Positions 35,741-43,848 of a stretch of 64,000 bases of DNA are shown here, piece after piece. The notes under the pieces were generated by a model that saw nothing but the letters and a program-made list of their open reading frames with translations, was not told the origin of the DNA and ran no database searches. Origin of the DNA: Cytophagaceae bacterium (GTDB lineage Bacteria > Bacteroidota > Bacteroidia > Cytophagales > Spirosomataceae); assembly GCA_016722655.1 (NCBI GenBank), contig JADKIR010000005.1, forward strand, positions 806,001 to 870,000. The letters run 5' to 3'. Position numbers and translations under genes: made by a program. Within the stretch, counting starts at the first letter, position 1. Each line of letters starts with the position of its first letter.

Positions 35741-36409
35741 ATGACAGCAATAAATATTTTTTTAACAAAAAAGAATGCTATAGTTTATTCAGATACCTTA
35801 GCAACAAATCCGTTAAAAAAAGGAGATAAGAAACTTAAACCAAAACTTTACACCAATAAGGTATTTGTCCTTCCTCAATTTAAATCTGTTTTTGCTGTAA
35901 CTGGAAGTCTTCAATTGGGTTTAGCTTATTTCAAATTCTTATCAGAATCATTTATTGGAATGGATGTTGACTCAATAAAAAATATAGAATTAAAATATTT
36001 TAAAACTTTTTTGAAAGAAAATTACAACCTAAAACTTTTTGGAAAAATCTATTTAATAGGATTTAGTGTTAAAGAAAAGATTATTAAAGGTTTCAAACTT
36101 GAAATAAACATAGATGGTATTTTTGTTTGGAATGAAATCCAAGAAGGACTACTTATCAAACCAGAGGTAGAAAATATTGAGACATTTTTTTTAACTCAAG
36201 AAAATATAGATAATGGTTTTGTTCAACTTATGATTAGTCAAAAGGAAGAAGATCATCAAAAAAGAATAGAAGACCAAGTTGGGATTGGAGGCGAAATCTT
36301 GAAAACAAATTTAATAATTAGTGATATAAATCAATTATTAATTGAATCCAAAATGATTTACAAATTTGATGATTATGAAAATTTAGGTGAAGAAATGCTA
36401 AATATCTAA
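35741..36409 (+). CDS. Proteasome/HslV-like Ntn-hydrolase candidate
   Basis: This 222-residue AT-rich gene is not a known core gene. Its start reads M-TAINIFLTKKNAIVYSD. If the Met is removed, Thr becomes residue 1 and Asp becomes residue 17, matching the Thr1-Asp17 spacing of proteasome beta subunits and HslV. A Lys pair (KPK, residues 32-34) lies where Lys33 is expected. NKVFVL and VFAVTGS then match the strand and Gly-rich turn (around residue 47) of the same fold. The C-terminal half has a helical, charged segment (QKEEDHQKRIEDQ) unlike HslV. There is no hslU nearby. It opens a small accessory island. The family assignment is inferred from motif spacing. Confidence 0.55.
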   Translation: MTAINIFLTKKNAIVYSDTLATNPLKKGDKKLKPKLYTNKVFVLPQFKSVFAVTGSLQLGLAYFKFLSESFIGMDVDSIKNIELKYFKTFLKENYNLKLFGKIYLIGFSVKEKIIKGFKLEINIDGIFVWNEIQEGLLIKPEVENIETFFLTQENIDNGFVQLMISQKEEDHQKRIEDQVGIGGEILKTNLIISDINQLLIESKMIYKFDDYENLGEEMLNI

Positions 36410-36865
36410 AATCTCAATAAGATAAAATTTAAAGACGAAATCATCTTACTTCAAATTAATAATACATCAATATTTATCAATTATAAAAATTTCAAAATAA
36501 TAAGTGAAAATTATGAATGATACATAAACAGATATCCTGAATATCAAATCCAATGATCTGCCGGTTGATGAATCAGTTATGGAAAAGATAAGTTTTTTTT
36601 AGATTATTCAGTTGATGGATAATTGGTAGAATTAGAAGTAATAGTTGAATCTAAATCTCCTTCAAAACCAAACTTTGTTGAATATTAATTTGCTAGAAAA
36701 TTATTGTCTAGATCACAGCCGTCGGCTCTGAATATCATTATATTGCAAGTAGGAAAGTTATATTTTGGGCTTGTTAAGTCCTAAAAAAATGAATTTATTG
36801 AATTCGCTAACCAATTAAATCTAAAAATTTAAATAATTTGTTAAGACGTAAAAATGTAAATAATT
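36410..36865 (+). pseudogene. Decayed gene of unknown family
   Basis: No intact frame, but coding-like stretches remain on the plus strand: KDEIILLQINNTSIFINYKN, then NDLPVDESVMEKISFF, and after a shift at a run of eight T (about 36593-36600), LVELEVIVESKSPSKPNFVE, SQPSALNIIILQVGKLYFGL and NEFIEFANQLNLKI. Several TGA and TAA codons interrupt them. The product was probably a soluble protein of about 130 residues. It sits between the Ntn-hydrolase candidate and two small membrane proteins. No family was recognised. Confidence 0.4.
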
Positions 36866-37066
36866 ATGGCAAACAATAAAGGAAACTTTTCAATAATTGG
36901 AATAATAATAGTGTTTTTCCTTCTGGTAATATTGTTAAATATTATTAAAGTAATTGGTTCAGAGTTTATTGATTTTGCAAGAAATAATAATGAAATTATT
37001 TCGATTGCATTCATTTTGACTCTTATTTTTGCATTTTATTCTTTCAATAAAAATCCTGAAAAATGA
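36866..37066 (+). CDS. Small two-helix membrane protein, 66 aa
   Basis: Two hydrophobic segments (about residues 9-30 and 43-58) are joined by a polar loop with SEFIDFARNNNE; the C-terminus is NKNPEK. No family was recognised. The stop codon overlaps the start of the next small membrane protein in an ATGA arrangement (37063-37066), which suggests coupled translation of two membrane partners. Very AT-rich, like the rest of the island. Confidence 0.6.
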   Translation: MANNKGNFSIIGIIIVFFLLVILLNIIKVIGSEFIDFARNNNEIISIAFILTLIFAFYSFNKNPEK

Positions 37067-37511
37067 ATGTTAAAAAATATTCAATTATTGGATACTTCTA
37101 ACTTTGATTATTTCAATAATTACCTCAAAAATATCTGTTGATTCATGGCAAGAACATTTATCTAATGAAGATAGAATAAAAAAATACAATGAAGATAATG
37201 GAGTTTATTATGACTCAAATAATAGAAATAGTTCGTCAGAACGTACTGCAATTGTACTTCATTCTTCTAGATATAGTGGAAATCAAATTACAGAACCGAT
37301 GTCTGAGAATCCAATTCTCATGGAAGGAATTTCATATAATAATCAAAATTATTTCCTAAGACCATACTTAGCAATAGTTAATATTAACTATTTGTCAAAT
37401 ATTGAAATTTCAAACAGTACAATTTTATATTTAAATATGTTTATTTCAACGTTTTTTCTTTTAGGATTAATATTTATACCACTCTTAATAAAATATAATA
37501 AAAAACTTTAA
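37063..37511 (+). pseudogene. Membrane protein with extracytoplasmic loop, interrupted by a one-base deletion
   Basis: From the ATG at 37063 the protein reads MNVKKYSIIGYF and then meets a stop (37099-37101). One added T near 37096-37099 joins this to LTLIISIITSKISVDSWQEH in the next frame. The repaired 149-residue protein has a membrane helix at each end (about 6-24 and 122-142) and a polar middle rich in Ser, Asn and Tyr. A TTG at 37104 could start the second frame alone, but it would truncate the first helix. The ATGA overlap with the preceding gene supports the longer start. Function is unknown. Confidence 0.6.
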
Positions 37512-38124
37512 GGATTATTATAATTTACAACAAAATTAAATCTAGCAAGTCCTCCTCAATATAAATGAAGACTTTCATTTCATTCACTAAGAATTCCATA
37601 TCTCTTTAAGTTAGAAATTCAATTCAAGCAATTAAAAGACAACTAACTATTTTTTTTAAAAAAAAATTAACCCTATCTTCCTTAAAGAACTCCAAAAAAA
37701 CTCTTAGAAGTTGCTCCAAGATATAGGAGAAGCTAAAATTAGGGACGTTAATTATAAATAAATGAAAAAAGTATATTATTAAACAATATCAATTCCTTCA
37801 ATTACCTTAGTTTATTACTCACTAGTGTGATTATTCCGAAATAAAGAAGCAAGTTACTATCTTCAAAATAATTTATAACACAGATAATTTAGCAAATAAA
37901 ATCCTAATTGATTATGCTTTACTCTAAAGTATTCCTTTAATAAATTAAAAAAGCTCACAATTCTTTTCTCTCTACCACATTTCTTTCTAAATTAGAAGAA
38001 AAATACAAGCAATGAAATCTCCTAAATATTTGCCTCATTTTGGGTAAACTAACAACTAAAAATCATCTGCATTTTTCTGATTTTCAGTCTAAAATAGTTT
38101 GTTATTTTTTTATTTATCCTAAAA
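37512..38124. other. 613-base AT-rich stretch without intact genes
   Basis: No open frame of useful length. One plus-strand segment near 37670-37760 reads PIFLKELQKNS, stop, KLLQDIGEAKIRDVNYK, which looks like a decayed coding fragment. The rest shows nothing recognisable. Confidence 0.5.
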
Positions 38125-39417
38125 ATGAAAACCTTCTTTAACCTTGCTATTGCTTCCCTTACAAGCCTATTTTCTTATTTCACAGTCACGGCTCAGGATT
38201 CACTGAAAACACTTACCCGACCGGTGGTGGAAGGAAAAGAATCGGGCTTATTTATCCCAACTTATTACGGTAAGCCATTTTTAACCGACATGCATCATTA
38301 TGACGATGGTACCATTGACATCGGCATGGTTCCCAACCGCTTGGCTTACTCAATAATGAATGAAAATGAAACACCTATCAATCCTTACAAAGAACTATCT
38401 GCCAGTCCAAAAGTCTTATTGGAGTTGAAATTAGGCTCGATGGCACCTATTTATTCGAAATGGATTAAAAACCAAAAAAAATGGGGATGGTCGTTTTACA
38501 TTCCCGCCAGTATGGTTACCACACTCAGTTTTTCTGAAGGGTTTACTTTCCCTATCGTTAACTTTGATTATAATTTCGGTTTTTCGTTTAATACCATCAA
38601 AAACGTCAAAAAAGGATTTTTGAAAAATTTCCTGATTGACTTCAAGCCTTTCATGCATGAATGCACCCATGTAGGAGGCGAATATGTGGACTATTTCAAC
38701 AAAACCGAATCTCCCATTGCCCGCATGCACAGCAGCTATGAATACAGCGAAATCGGCATTGTAATCAACGACATTGCCAATAGACAAGAAAACAATCATT
38801 CATTTAAATTAGGGACGATGGTTTTGTTCCCCACCAACTGGGATATCGGTCATGGATTCTGGAATACCGCCGGGAATCTTGCCCCGGGAATCAAAGGAAC
38901 GGAAGTAGATGGACAAGATAGCCCACCAGTTTATGCAAGCAGTGCAAATAATACCCTTTATGGCACGTTGCCGGATATCAAAATTATTGATTCCAGAGCA
39001 AAATGGAGCCTTTTTGAGCCCTACCTTCAATACGAAATGCGATTGTTTGATAGTCCAGTGTCATCAACCCGAATTCCACTTGTAATTTCAGCTGATTTGC
39101 GTTTCCGGCCATTGAATTCCTATGTAGAAAGAACCAATTTTTTATACAAATACCAGGAAAATGGCAGCTTGCTTCCCCGACCAGCATGGGCAAACTATGA
39201 ATCAGAGCATTATTACCAACATTTAGATCTTCCGCATCAGCGATACGTGCCTTCAATAAATATGCAGTTGGGATGGAGTTATTACCCATCGCCATTGTCA
39301 AATTATCGGGTTGCTTTTATGATTCATGGGTATTATGGACAGTTTCCTTATGGCCAATTCCGAAATCTGTACAATTACTGGTTTTTGGGGACGGGCTTTA
39401 CTTTAACTCGCAGGTAG
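38125..39417 (+). CDS. Predicted outer-membrane beta-barrel protein, DUF1207-like
   Basis: This 430-residue protein has a signal peptide (MKTFFNLAIASLTSLFSYFT to VTAQ) and alternating amphipathic strands through to the end. It finishes with NYWFLGTGFTLTRR, the aromatic, strand-like C-terminus typical of outer-membrane barrels. Landmarks such as FIDFKPFMHECTHVGGEY-like residues near 165-185 and HQRYVPSINMQLGWSYYP are seen. The length and pattern suggest the DUF1207 type, but this is tentative. It follows the accessory island, yet its base composition is like that of core genes. Confidence 0.6.
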   Translation: MKTFFNLAIASLTSLFSYFTVTAQDSLKTLTRPVVEGKESGLFIPTYYGKPFLTDMHHYDDGTIDIGMVPNRLAYSIMNENETPINPYKELSASPKVLLELKLGSMAPIYSKWIKNQKKWGWSFYIPASMVTTLSFSEGFTFPIVNFDYNFGFSFNTIKNVKKGFLKNFLIDFKPFMHECTHVGGEYVDYFNKTESPIARMHSSYEYSEIGIVINDIANRQENNHSFKLGTMVLFPTNWDIGHGFWNTAGNLAPGIKGTEVDGQDSPPVYASSANNTLYGTLPDIKIIDSRAKWSLFEPYLQYEMRLFDSPVSSTRIPLVISADLRFRPLNSYVERTNFLYKYQENGSLLPRPAWANYESEHYYQHLDLPHQRYVPSINMQLGWSYYPSPLSNYRVAFMIHGYYGQFPYGQFRNLYNYWFLGTGFTLTRR

Positions 39418-39617
39418 ATAAAGTGTTTTTTTCTTTTAAAAATTTGATTTGAATAAATATTTTGCCTGAAAATTATTGAAGCTTATCCTCTTTTTCAGAC
39501 ACAAATTCAAACAATTGATTTACAGCTATTTCAATAAATACCTATATTTAAAATGTGGCTTTTTCAATATTTAATAAAATTTATTTACTAAATTCAAGCT
39601 CAAAATAATTCTGAAAA

Positions 39618-40700
39618 ATGATTGAAGGAAAAGTAAAAATTGGATTAATTGGCTCGCAATTTATCTCAACTATTCATGCCGAGGCGATAAATAAAGTAGC
39701 AGATGCAGAAATCGTGGCTGTGATGTCGCCCACACTTGAACATGTTAAAACTTTCGCCGAAAATCATAAAATTCCTAACTATTTCACCGATTTGGATAAA
39801 ATGCTGGCCATGCCAGAAATAGATTTGGTGGTGATAGGTGCTCCGAATTATTTGCATTGTGAAATCACAGAAAAAATAGCATTGGCCGGAAAACACATTG
39901 TGGTGGAAAAACCCTTTTGCCTGAATCTGGAAGAAGCCGACAGGATGATTGCTGCCTGTGAAAACGCAAATGTTAAACTTATGTATGCCGAGGAGCTATG
40001 CTTTACTCCAAAATATGTGCGAATGAAACAGCTTTTAGACGAAGGTGCATTGGGCAAACCTGTCCTATTAAAGCAATCAGAAAAGCATGATGGGCCTCAT
40101 GCTGACCATTTTTGGGATGTGGAAAGGTCTGGTGGTGGCGTAATGATGGACATGGGCTGTCATGCAATCCAATTTTTCAGATGGCTCAATAAAAACAATC
40201 CTATTAAATCAGTTTACGCTCAGATGAGCACCAGTGTACATACTGACAAAACCATCGGTGACGATAACTCAATTTTGATTTTAGAGTTTGAAAACGGCGT
40301 TACGGCTATGGCCGAAGAAAGCTGGACAAAACTTGGTGGCATGGACGATCGGGCAGAAATCCATGGCTCGGAAGGCGTTGCTTACGCCGATGTGCTTCAG
40401 GGTAATTCCATTCAGACTTACAGTACAAAAGGTGTAGGCTATGCCGTTGAAAAAGCAGGAAATACCGTTGGCTGGAGTTATACCATGTACGAGGAAATCT
40501 GGAATTATGGATTCCCGCAGGAGTTTGAACATTTTGTGGATTGTGTAAAAAATGATAAAGAACCGCTCGTAACAGGTCATGATGGAAAGGCTGTATTGGA
40601 AGTGATAATGGCTGCATATGAATCTGCCGGATCAGGTAAAAAAGTATTTTTACCTTTTAAAACTGACATTGACAAACCTTACAAATTATGGAAAAAGTAA
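39618..40700 (+). CDS. Gfo/Idh/MocA-family oxidoreductase
   Basis: A 360-residue NAD(P)-dependent dehydrogenase. The Rossmann domain starts IGLIGSQFISTIHAEAINKV, with GAPNYLHCEITEKIALAGKH and the catalytic-lysine motif VVEKPFCLN. The C-terminal alpha/beta domain has the GGGVMMDMGCHAIQFFRWL substrate signature. Family members oxidise or isomerise sugars and inositols; the substrate is not predictable here. The gene is alone, between a barrel protein gene and a convergent toxin-antitoxin pair. Confidence 0.9.
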   Translation: MIEGKVKIGLIGSQFISTIHAEAINKVADAEIVAVMSPTLEHVKTFAENHKIPNYFTDLDKMLAMPEIDLVVIGAPNYLHCEITEKIALAGKHIVVEKPFCLNLEEADRMIAACENANVKLMYAEELCFTPKYVRMKQLLDEGALGKPVLLKQSEKHDGPHADHFWDVERSGGGVMMDMGCHAIQFFRWLNKNNPIKSVYAQMSTSVHTDKTIGDDNSILILEFENGVTAMAEESWTKLGGMDDRAEIHGSEGVAYADVLQGNSIQTYSTKGVGYAVEKAGNTVGWSYTMYEEIWNYGFPQEFEHFVDCVKNDKEPLVTGHDGKAVLEVIMAAYESAGSGKKVFLPFKTDIDKPYKLWKK

Positions 40701-40723
40701 GTTTTTGACATAGTTTATTTTAA

Positions 40724-41139
40724 TCATAAAATATTCAAAATAAACTCCTTAGAAGTATAAACTGGTAAATCAGAAAAGTAAAAGTCGTTGATATTTTCGG
40801 TAATTATCGCCTCACATCCGGCGTGCAAAGCGGCATAATATTGCAGGCCGTCTTCATAATCTTTAACTTTTATGTTTGTATTAACTGCAATTACTTCTTT
40901 TTGACCGATATTGGTTATTCCTAAATGACCTGACAAAATCTGCATTTTCTCAATTGCCCGCTTGTTTCCACATTTTTTTTCTGCGAAATAATAAGCAATA
41001 GCCAGACAAATTGGCGAAGTAAAAGCTGATAATTAGATCTGAAAGAAGGTAAACTCAATACCCTTGAACTATAACTAAAAACCGGCATCTCATGGTTTAG
41101 AACCGAAACCAATATGTTGGCATCCAAAAATAATCTCAT
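40724..41139 (-). pseudogene. PIN-domain toxin (VapC-like), interrupted by a one-base deletion
   Basis: The first frame reads MRLFLDANILVSVLNHEMPV (catalytic Asp6 in LFLDANI) to about NYQL and then runs into meaningless sequence. The next frame continues TSPICLAIAYYFAEKKCGNK, NTNIKVKDYEDGLQYYAALH and AIITENINDF, ending in ILNIL. Adding one T in the run of four (cttttact on the minus strand, about 41023-41032) gives a continuous 138-residue PIN nuclease with its acidic residues (Asp6, DYED, TEN-ND) intact. VapC-type toxins cleave RNA and are held by the upstream antitoxin, whose stop overlaps this start by 4 bases. Confidence 0.82.
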
Positions 41140-41399
41140 TTTCTGGATTCGTAATATTCTTTTTTCAGAGACTTTGAGCTTTTGGCTGCGGTTTTATAAG
41201 TAGCCTGCTCTTCAGCGACCAAACTGATAAAATCGGCTATTGGAATATCTTCCAGCGAGGCATATGACTTGGGTGCTGAAGTGATTTTCTCGTATAAAAA
41301 CTCAGTAAGCCTGCTCAGACTCATGCCTTGAGATGCGGCAAAATCTTTGGCCTTTTCTATAATATTCTGGTCAAAACTTAATGTGATTTTAGTATCCAT
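41136..41399 (-). CDS. Antitoxin, DUF6364-like ribbon-helix-helix
   Basis: An 87-residue protein that begins MDTKITLSFDQNIIEKAKDF, a strand followed by helices as in ribbon-helix-helix DNA-binding antitoxins. It ends with a Lys/Ser-rich tail that would wrap the toxin. It is the first gene of the toxin-antitoxin pair, with a 4-base overlap (41136-41139). Two TACGTA-centred palindromes just upstream are likely its operator. Confidence 0.78.
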   Translation of the reverse strand: MDTKITLSFDQNIIEKAKDFAASQGMSLSRLTEFLYEKITSAPKSYASLEDIPIADFISLVAEEQATYKTAAKSSKSLKKEYYESRK

Positions 41400-41414
41400 T
41401 TCTTGTTCAATATT

Positions 41415-41448
41415 TTATACGTACAAAAATATTATTCTTTACGTAAAG
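41415..41448. promoter_or_regulatory. Tandem TACGTA palindromes, likely toxin-antitoxin operator
   Basis: TACGTA (41418-41423) and the perfect 12-base palindrome CTTTACGTAAAG (41437-41448) lie 18-50 bases before the antitoxin start. Their centres are 22 bases apart, about two helical turns, as expected for cooperative binding by a ribbon-helix-helix antitoxin. Confidence 0.6.
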
Positions 41449-41483
41449 CTCCAAAATAATTTTAATATTTTTTCCAAAATCCT

Positions 41484-42566
41484 TTAATGCAGCAGTTTAT
41501 AAAAATCAGGCTTCGAAATTAATTGCCCTTTTTCATTGATATAATCAGTAAAATACATCACAAAAACCGGCATTTTTTCTTTCAAAGGAATTGTAATCGG
41601 TTTCTTGTCTGTAGGGCAATCAATCATAAAGTTGGGGTCAACAGGTTTGGCAGGCGACAAGTAATTAAGAAACTCCCTGGGTTTTTCCATTCTGATACAA
41701 CCATGCGAATAATATCTTTTAGATTTCTTAAAAAGTCCTCGGCTGGTTTGGGTGTGTTGGGTATCATGCATGTAAACACTGAAAGGATTCTTCAAGTTAA
41801 ATTTTATCAGGCCAAGAGAATTAAAACATCCGGTTGCCTGCCTGATTCTATAGGGAAATTTATCTCTTTTGAAGGTATCCCATTCCAGGGTAAAAGGATC
41901 TACCACCTTACCTTTTTTATCCAAAACCTCATAAAAATTTCGTTCCAAAAAACCAATATCAGCAATAGTTTTTGGGATAATTTCGTCAAAAACTATATTT
42001 TGAGTGGGGTACCAATAGGGAAATAAGGAGAAATTGTCAATATAATCGGCAAAAATGGGTGTCTGATTTTTATAAGTCCCCACAATCACATTCATTTTAA
42101 ATTTGAATTTTGAATCCTGAAAAACATATAATTCCTGAGAAGGAATATTTACCCAAACAAAATCACCTTTATTATATTTTTTTATCCATTTGAAAAAATT
42201 CCGGAATTCTGCCAATTCTTTTTCACAAAACGGATATTTGAATGAATTTTTGTAAAAATCATTTTGAGGCTCCAGTGTAGATAAATTAGTATAACCAGCC
42301 AAAAAACTTGAAACCCATGACTTAGCATTGCTGCTATCAATTTGGGGAGAAATGGCTTGAAAAGTCAAACATTTCGGTTCATTTCCAAACTCATATTTTA
42401 ATGCAAAATCAAGTGCATTTACCGTGTCATTTACCGAACTATCAACTTTCGAAATACCATATACATCTCTCAGGCTATCAAGAACATACAAGTTTCTGTT
42501 TTCCTGAGAAAATACAGAAATCTGAAAAAAACACAGAGAAATGAAGAGTATCCGCCCGGAAGACAT
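41484..42566 (-). CDS. L,D-transpeptidase (YkuD domain)
   Basis: Cross-links peptidoglycan stem peptides, or attaches proteins to them, in the periplasm. The 360-residue protein has a signal peptide (ISLCFFQISVFSQ). The YkuD domain begins near residue 145 (VNIPSQELYVFQDSKFKFKM, GTYKNQTPIF), with the catalytic cysteine motif YYSHGCIRMEKP. The YcbB-type family usually has a longer N-terminal region with a peptidoglycan-binding domain; here that part is shortened to about 140 residues without a recognised domain. It is divergent from the ferritin-like transporter, with 181 bases between them. Confidence 0.88.
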   Translation of the reverse strand: MSSGRILFISLCFFQISVFSQENRNLYVLDSLRDVYGISKVDSSVNDTVNALDFALKYEFGNEPKCLTFQAISPQIDSSNAKSWVSSFLAGYTNLSTLEPQNDFYKNSFKYPFCEKELAEFRNFFKWIKKYNKGDFVWVNIPSQELYVFQDSKFKFKMNVIVGTYKNQTPIFADYIDNFSLFPYWYPTQNIVFDEIIPKTIADIGFLERNFYEVLDKKGKVVDPFTLEWDTFKRDKFPYRIRQATGCFNSLGLIKFNLKNPFSVYMHDTQHTQTSRGLFKKSKRYYSHGCIRMEKPREFLNYLSPAKPVDPNFMIDCPTDKKPITIPLKEKMPVFVMYFTDYINEKGQLISKPDFYKLLH

Positions 42567-42747
42567 CTTAAATTTTCAAATTAAGTAGTATATTTTAATT
42601 ATTTACTAAAGTATGAATTTTTCCAAATATTCTAAATGCTGATTTTCTTTTTTTTAAAAAGTCTAAAAACTAATAAGACTCAAATTGATTTCAAACATTG
42701 AATTAATAAACATTTCAAAATACATTTGAAGAATATTTAAAAGCAAA

Positions 42748-43848
42748 ATGGTAAAATTAGATAATATCCAGACCGAAGTAGATGCCAGTTTTCTTTATTC
42801 TGTTTTGTCAAAACTGGAAGAAAATCCTGCTGTTGCAAAAATTTTCTCGCAAATGAGCGAGATTGAAAATAGTCATGCGGTGGCATTTTTAAAATCCAAC
42901 GATCTGGATTTAAGCAAAATGCCAAAACCCTCGTTCAGGGCAAAAACAATTGTTAATATCAGTAAATTTGCCGGTAAAGATTTTATACTGGGTATTCTTT
43001 TAGATACAGAAAAAAGGCTTACAAAGACAATCTTAAAAGCTCGGAAAGACCTGAATTTACCCAATTCAATTTCTGACACCTCTCATGTAAATATCCTCAA
43101 TAATATTTTGGAGAAAAAAGCTGATGTGTCGGCATCGGAATTTTCAAAATATGAAAAACAACACCGATCCATTGGAGGAAATGCTTTGAGAGCGGCAGTA
43201 TTAGGCGGAAATGATGGCCTTGTTTCAAATTTTAGTCTTGTGATGGGGATTGCCGGTGCCACTAATGGGCAAAGTGAGGTTCTTTTGACTGGACTTGCCG
43301 GTTTATTGGCCGGAGCTTTATCTATGGCTTTGGGAGAATGGATTTCGGTAAAGAGCTCGCAGGAACTGTATGAAAACCAAATGGAGCTGGAAATGGCTGA
43401 ACTGGAACATAACCCCAAAGGAGAGCAAAAAGAACTTGAGTTAATCTATCTTGCAAAAGGTTTTTCTGAAGAAGAAGCATCAAAAATGGCTTTTGAGGCC
43501 ATGCAGGATAAAGACAAAGCCCATAAAATTTTAGTAAAAGAAGAGTTGGGGCTCAATACAGAAGAATTAGAAGGCTCAGCAATGGAAGCAGCGGTTTCAT
43601 CTTTTTTGATGTTTGCCGTGGGGGCTATTTTACCGGTCATCCCCTATTTTTGGCTTGGAGGAAGAGACGCTATCATTTTCAGCTCAATATTAAGTGCCAT
43701 TGGTTTATTTCTGATTGGTGGGGTGATTACTCTTTTTACAGGAAAAAGTTTTTGGAGGTCAGGACTCAGGCAAGTAGCCTTTGGATTGGCAGCGGCTGCC
43801 ATCACATTTGGAATTGGAAAACTCATCGGAGTCTCCATTGCCGGTTAA
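42748..43848 (+). CDS. Ferritin-like/VIT1-family iron (manganese) transporter, MbfA type
   Basis: This 366-residue protein joins an N-terminal rubrerythrin/ferritin-like helical domain (FLYSVLSKLEENPAVAKIF, then SEIENSHAVAFL with an ExxH pair) to a C-terminal VIT1/CCC1 membrane domain. The latter has LRAAVLGGNDGLVSNFSLVM, the second GEWISVKSSQELYENQ and three terminal membrane helices. MbfA-type proteins export iron, and the cytosolic acidic helices (EMELAELEHNPKGEQKELE) bind metal. Its stop abuts the convergent uvrC stop with no gap. Confidence 0.87.
   Translation: MVKLDNIQTEVDASFLYSVLSKLEENPAVAKIFSQMSEIENSHAVAFLKSNDLDLSKMPKPSFRAKTIVNISKFAGKDFILGILLDTEKRLTKTILKARKDLNLPNSISDTSHVNILNNILEKKADVSASEFSKYEKQHRSIGGNALRAAVLGGNDGLVSNFSLVMGIAGATNGQSEVLLTGLAGLLAGALSMALGEWISVKSSQELYENQMELEMAELEHNPKGEQKELELIYLAKGFSEEEASKMAFEAMQDKDKAHKILVKEELGLNTEELEGSAMEAAVSSFLMFAVGAILPVIPYFWLGGRDAIIFSSILSAIGLFLIGGVITLFTGKSFWRSGLRQVAFGLAAAAITFGIGKLIGVSIAG

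Noticed and set aside
36410..36865. Recoding of TGA as Trp in the AT-rich stretch
   Set aside because: TAA codons also interrupt the same frame and normal genes in the window use TGA as stop.
37104..37511. TTG start for the second small membrane protein
   Set aside because: It cuts the first membrane helix and loses the ATGA junction; a one-base loss in a longer gene explains the data better.
41415..41448. CRISPR-like or integron-like repeat
   Set aside because: Only two short palindromic cores exist, with no regular spacers, next to an antitoxin; an operator fits better.
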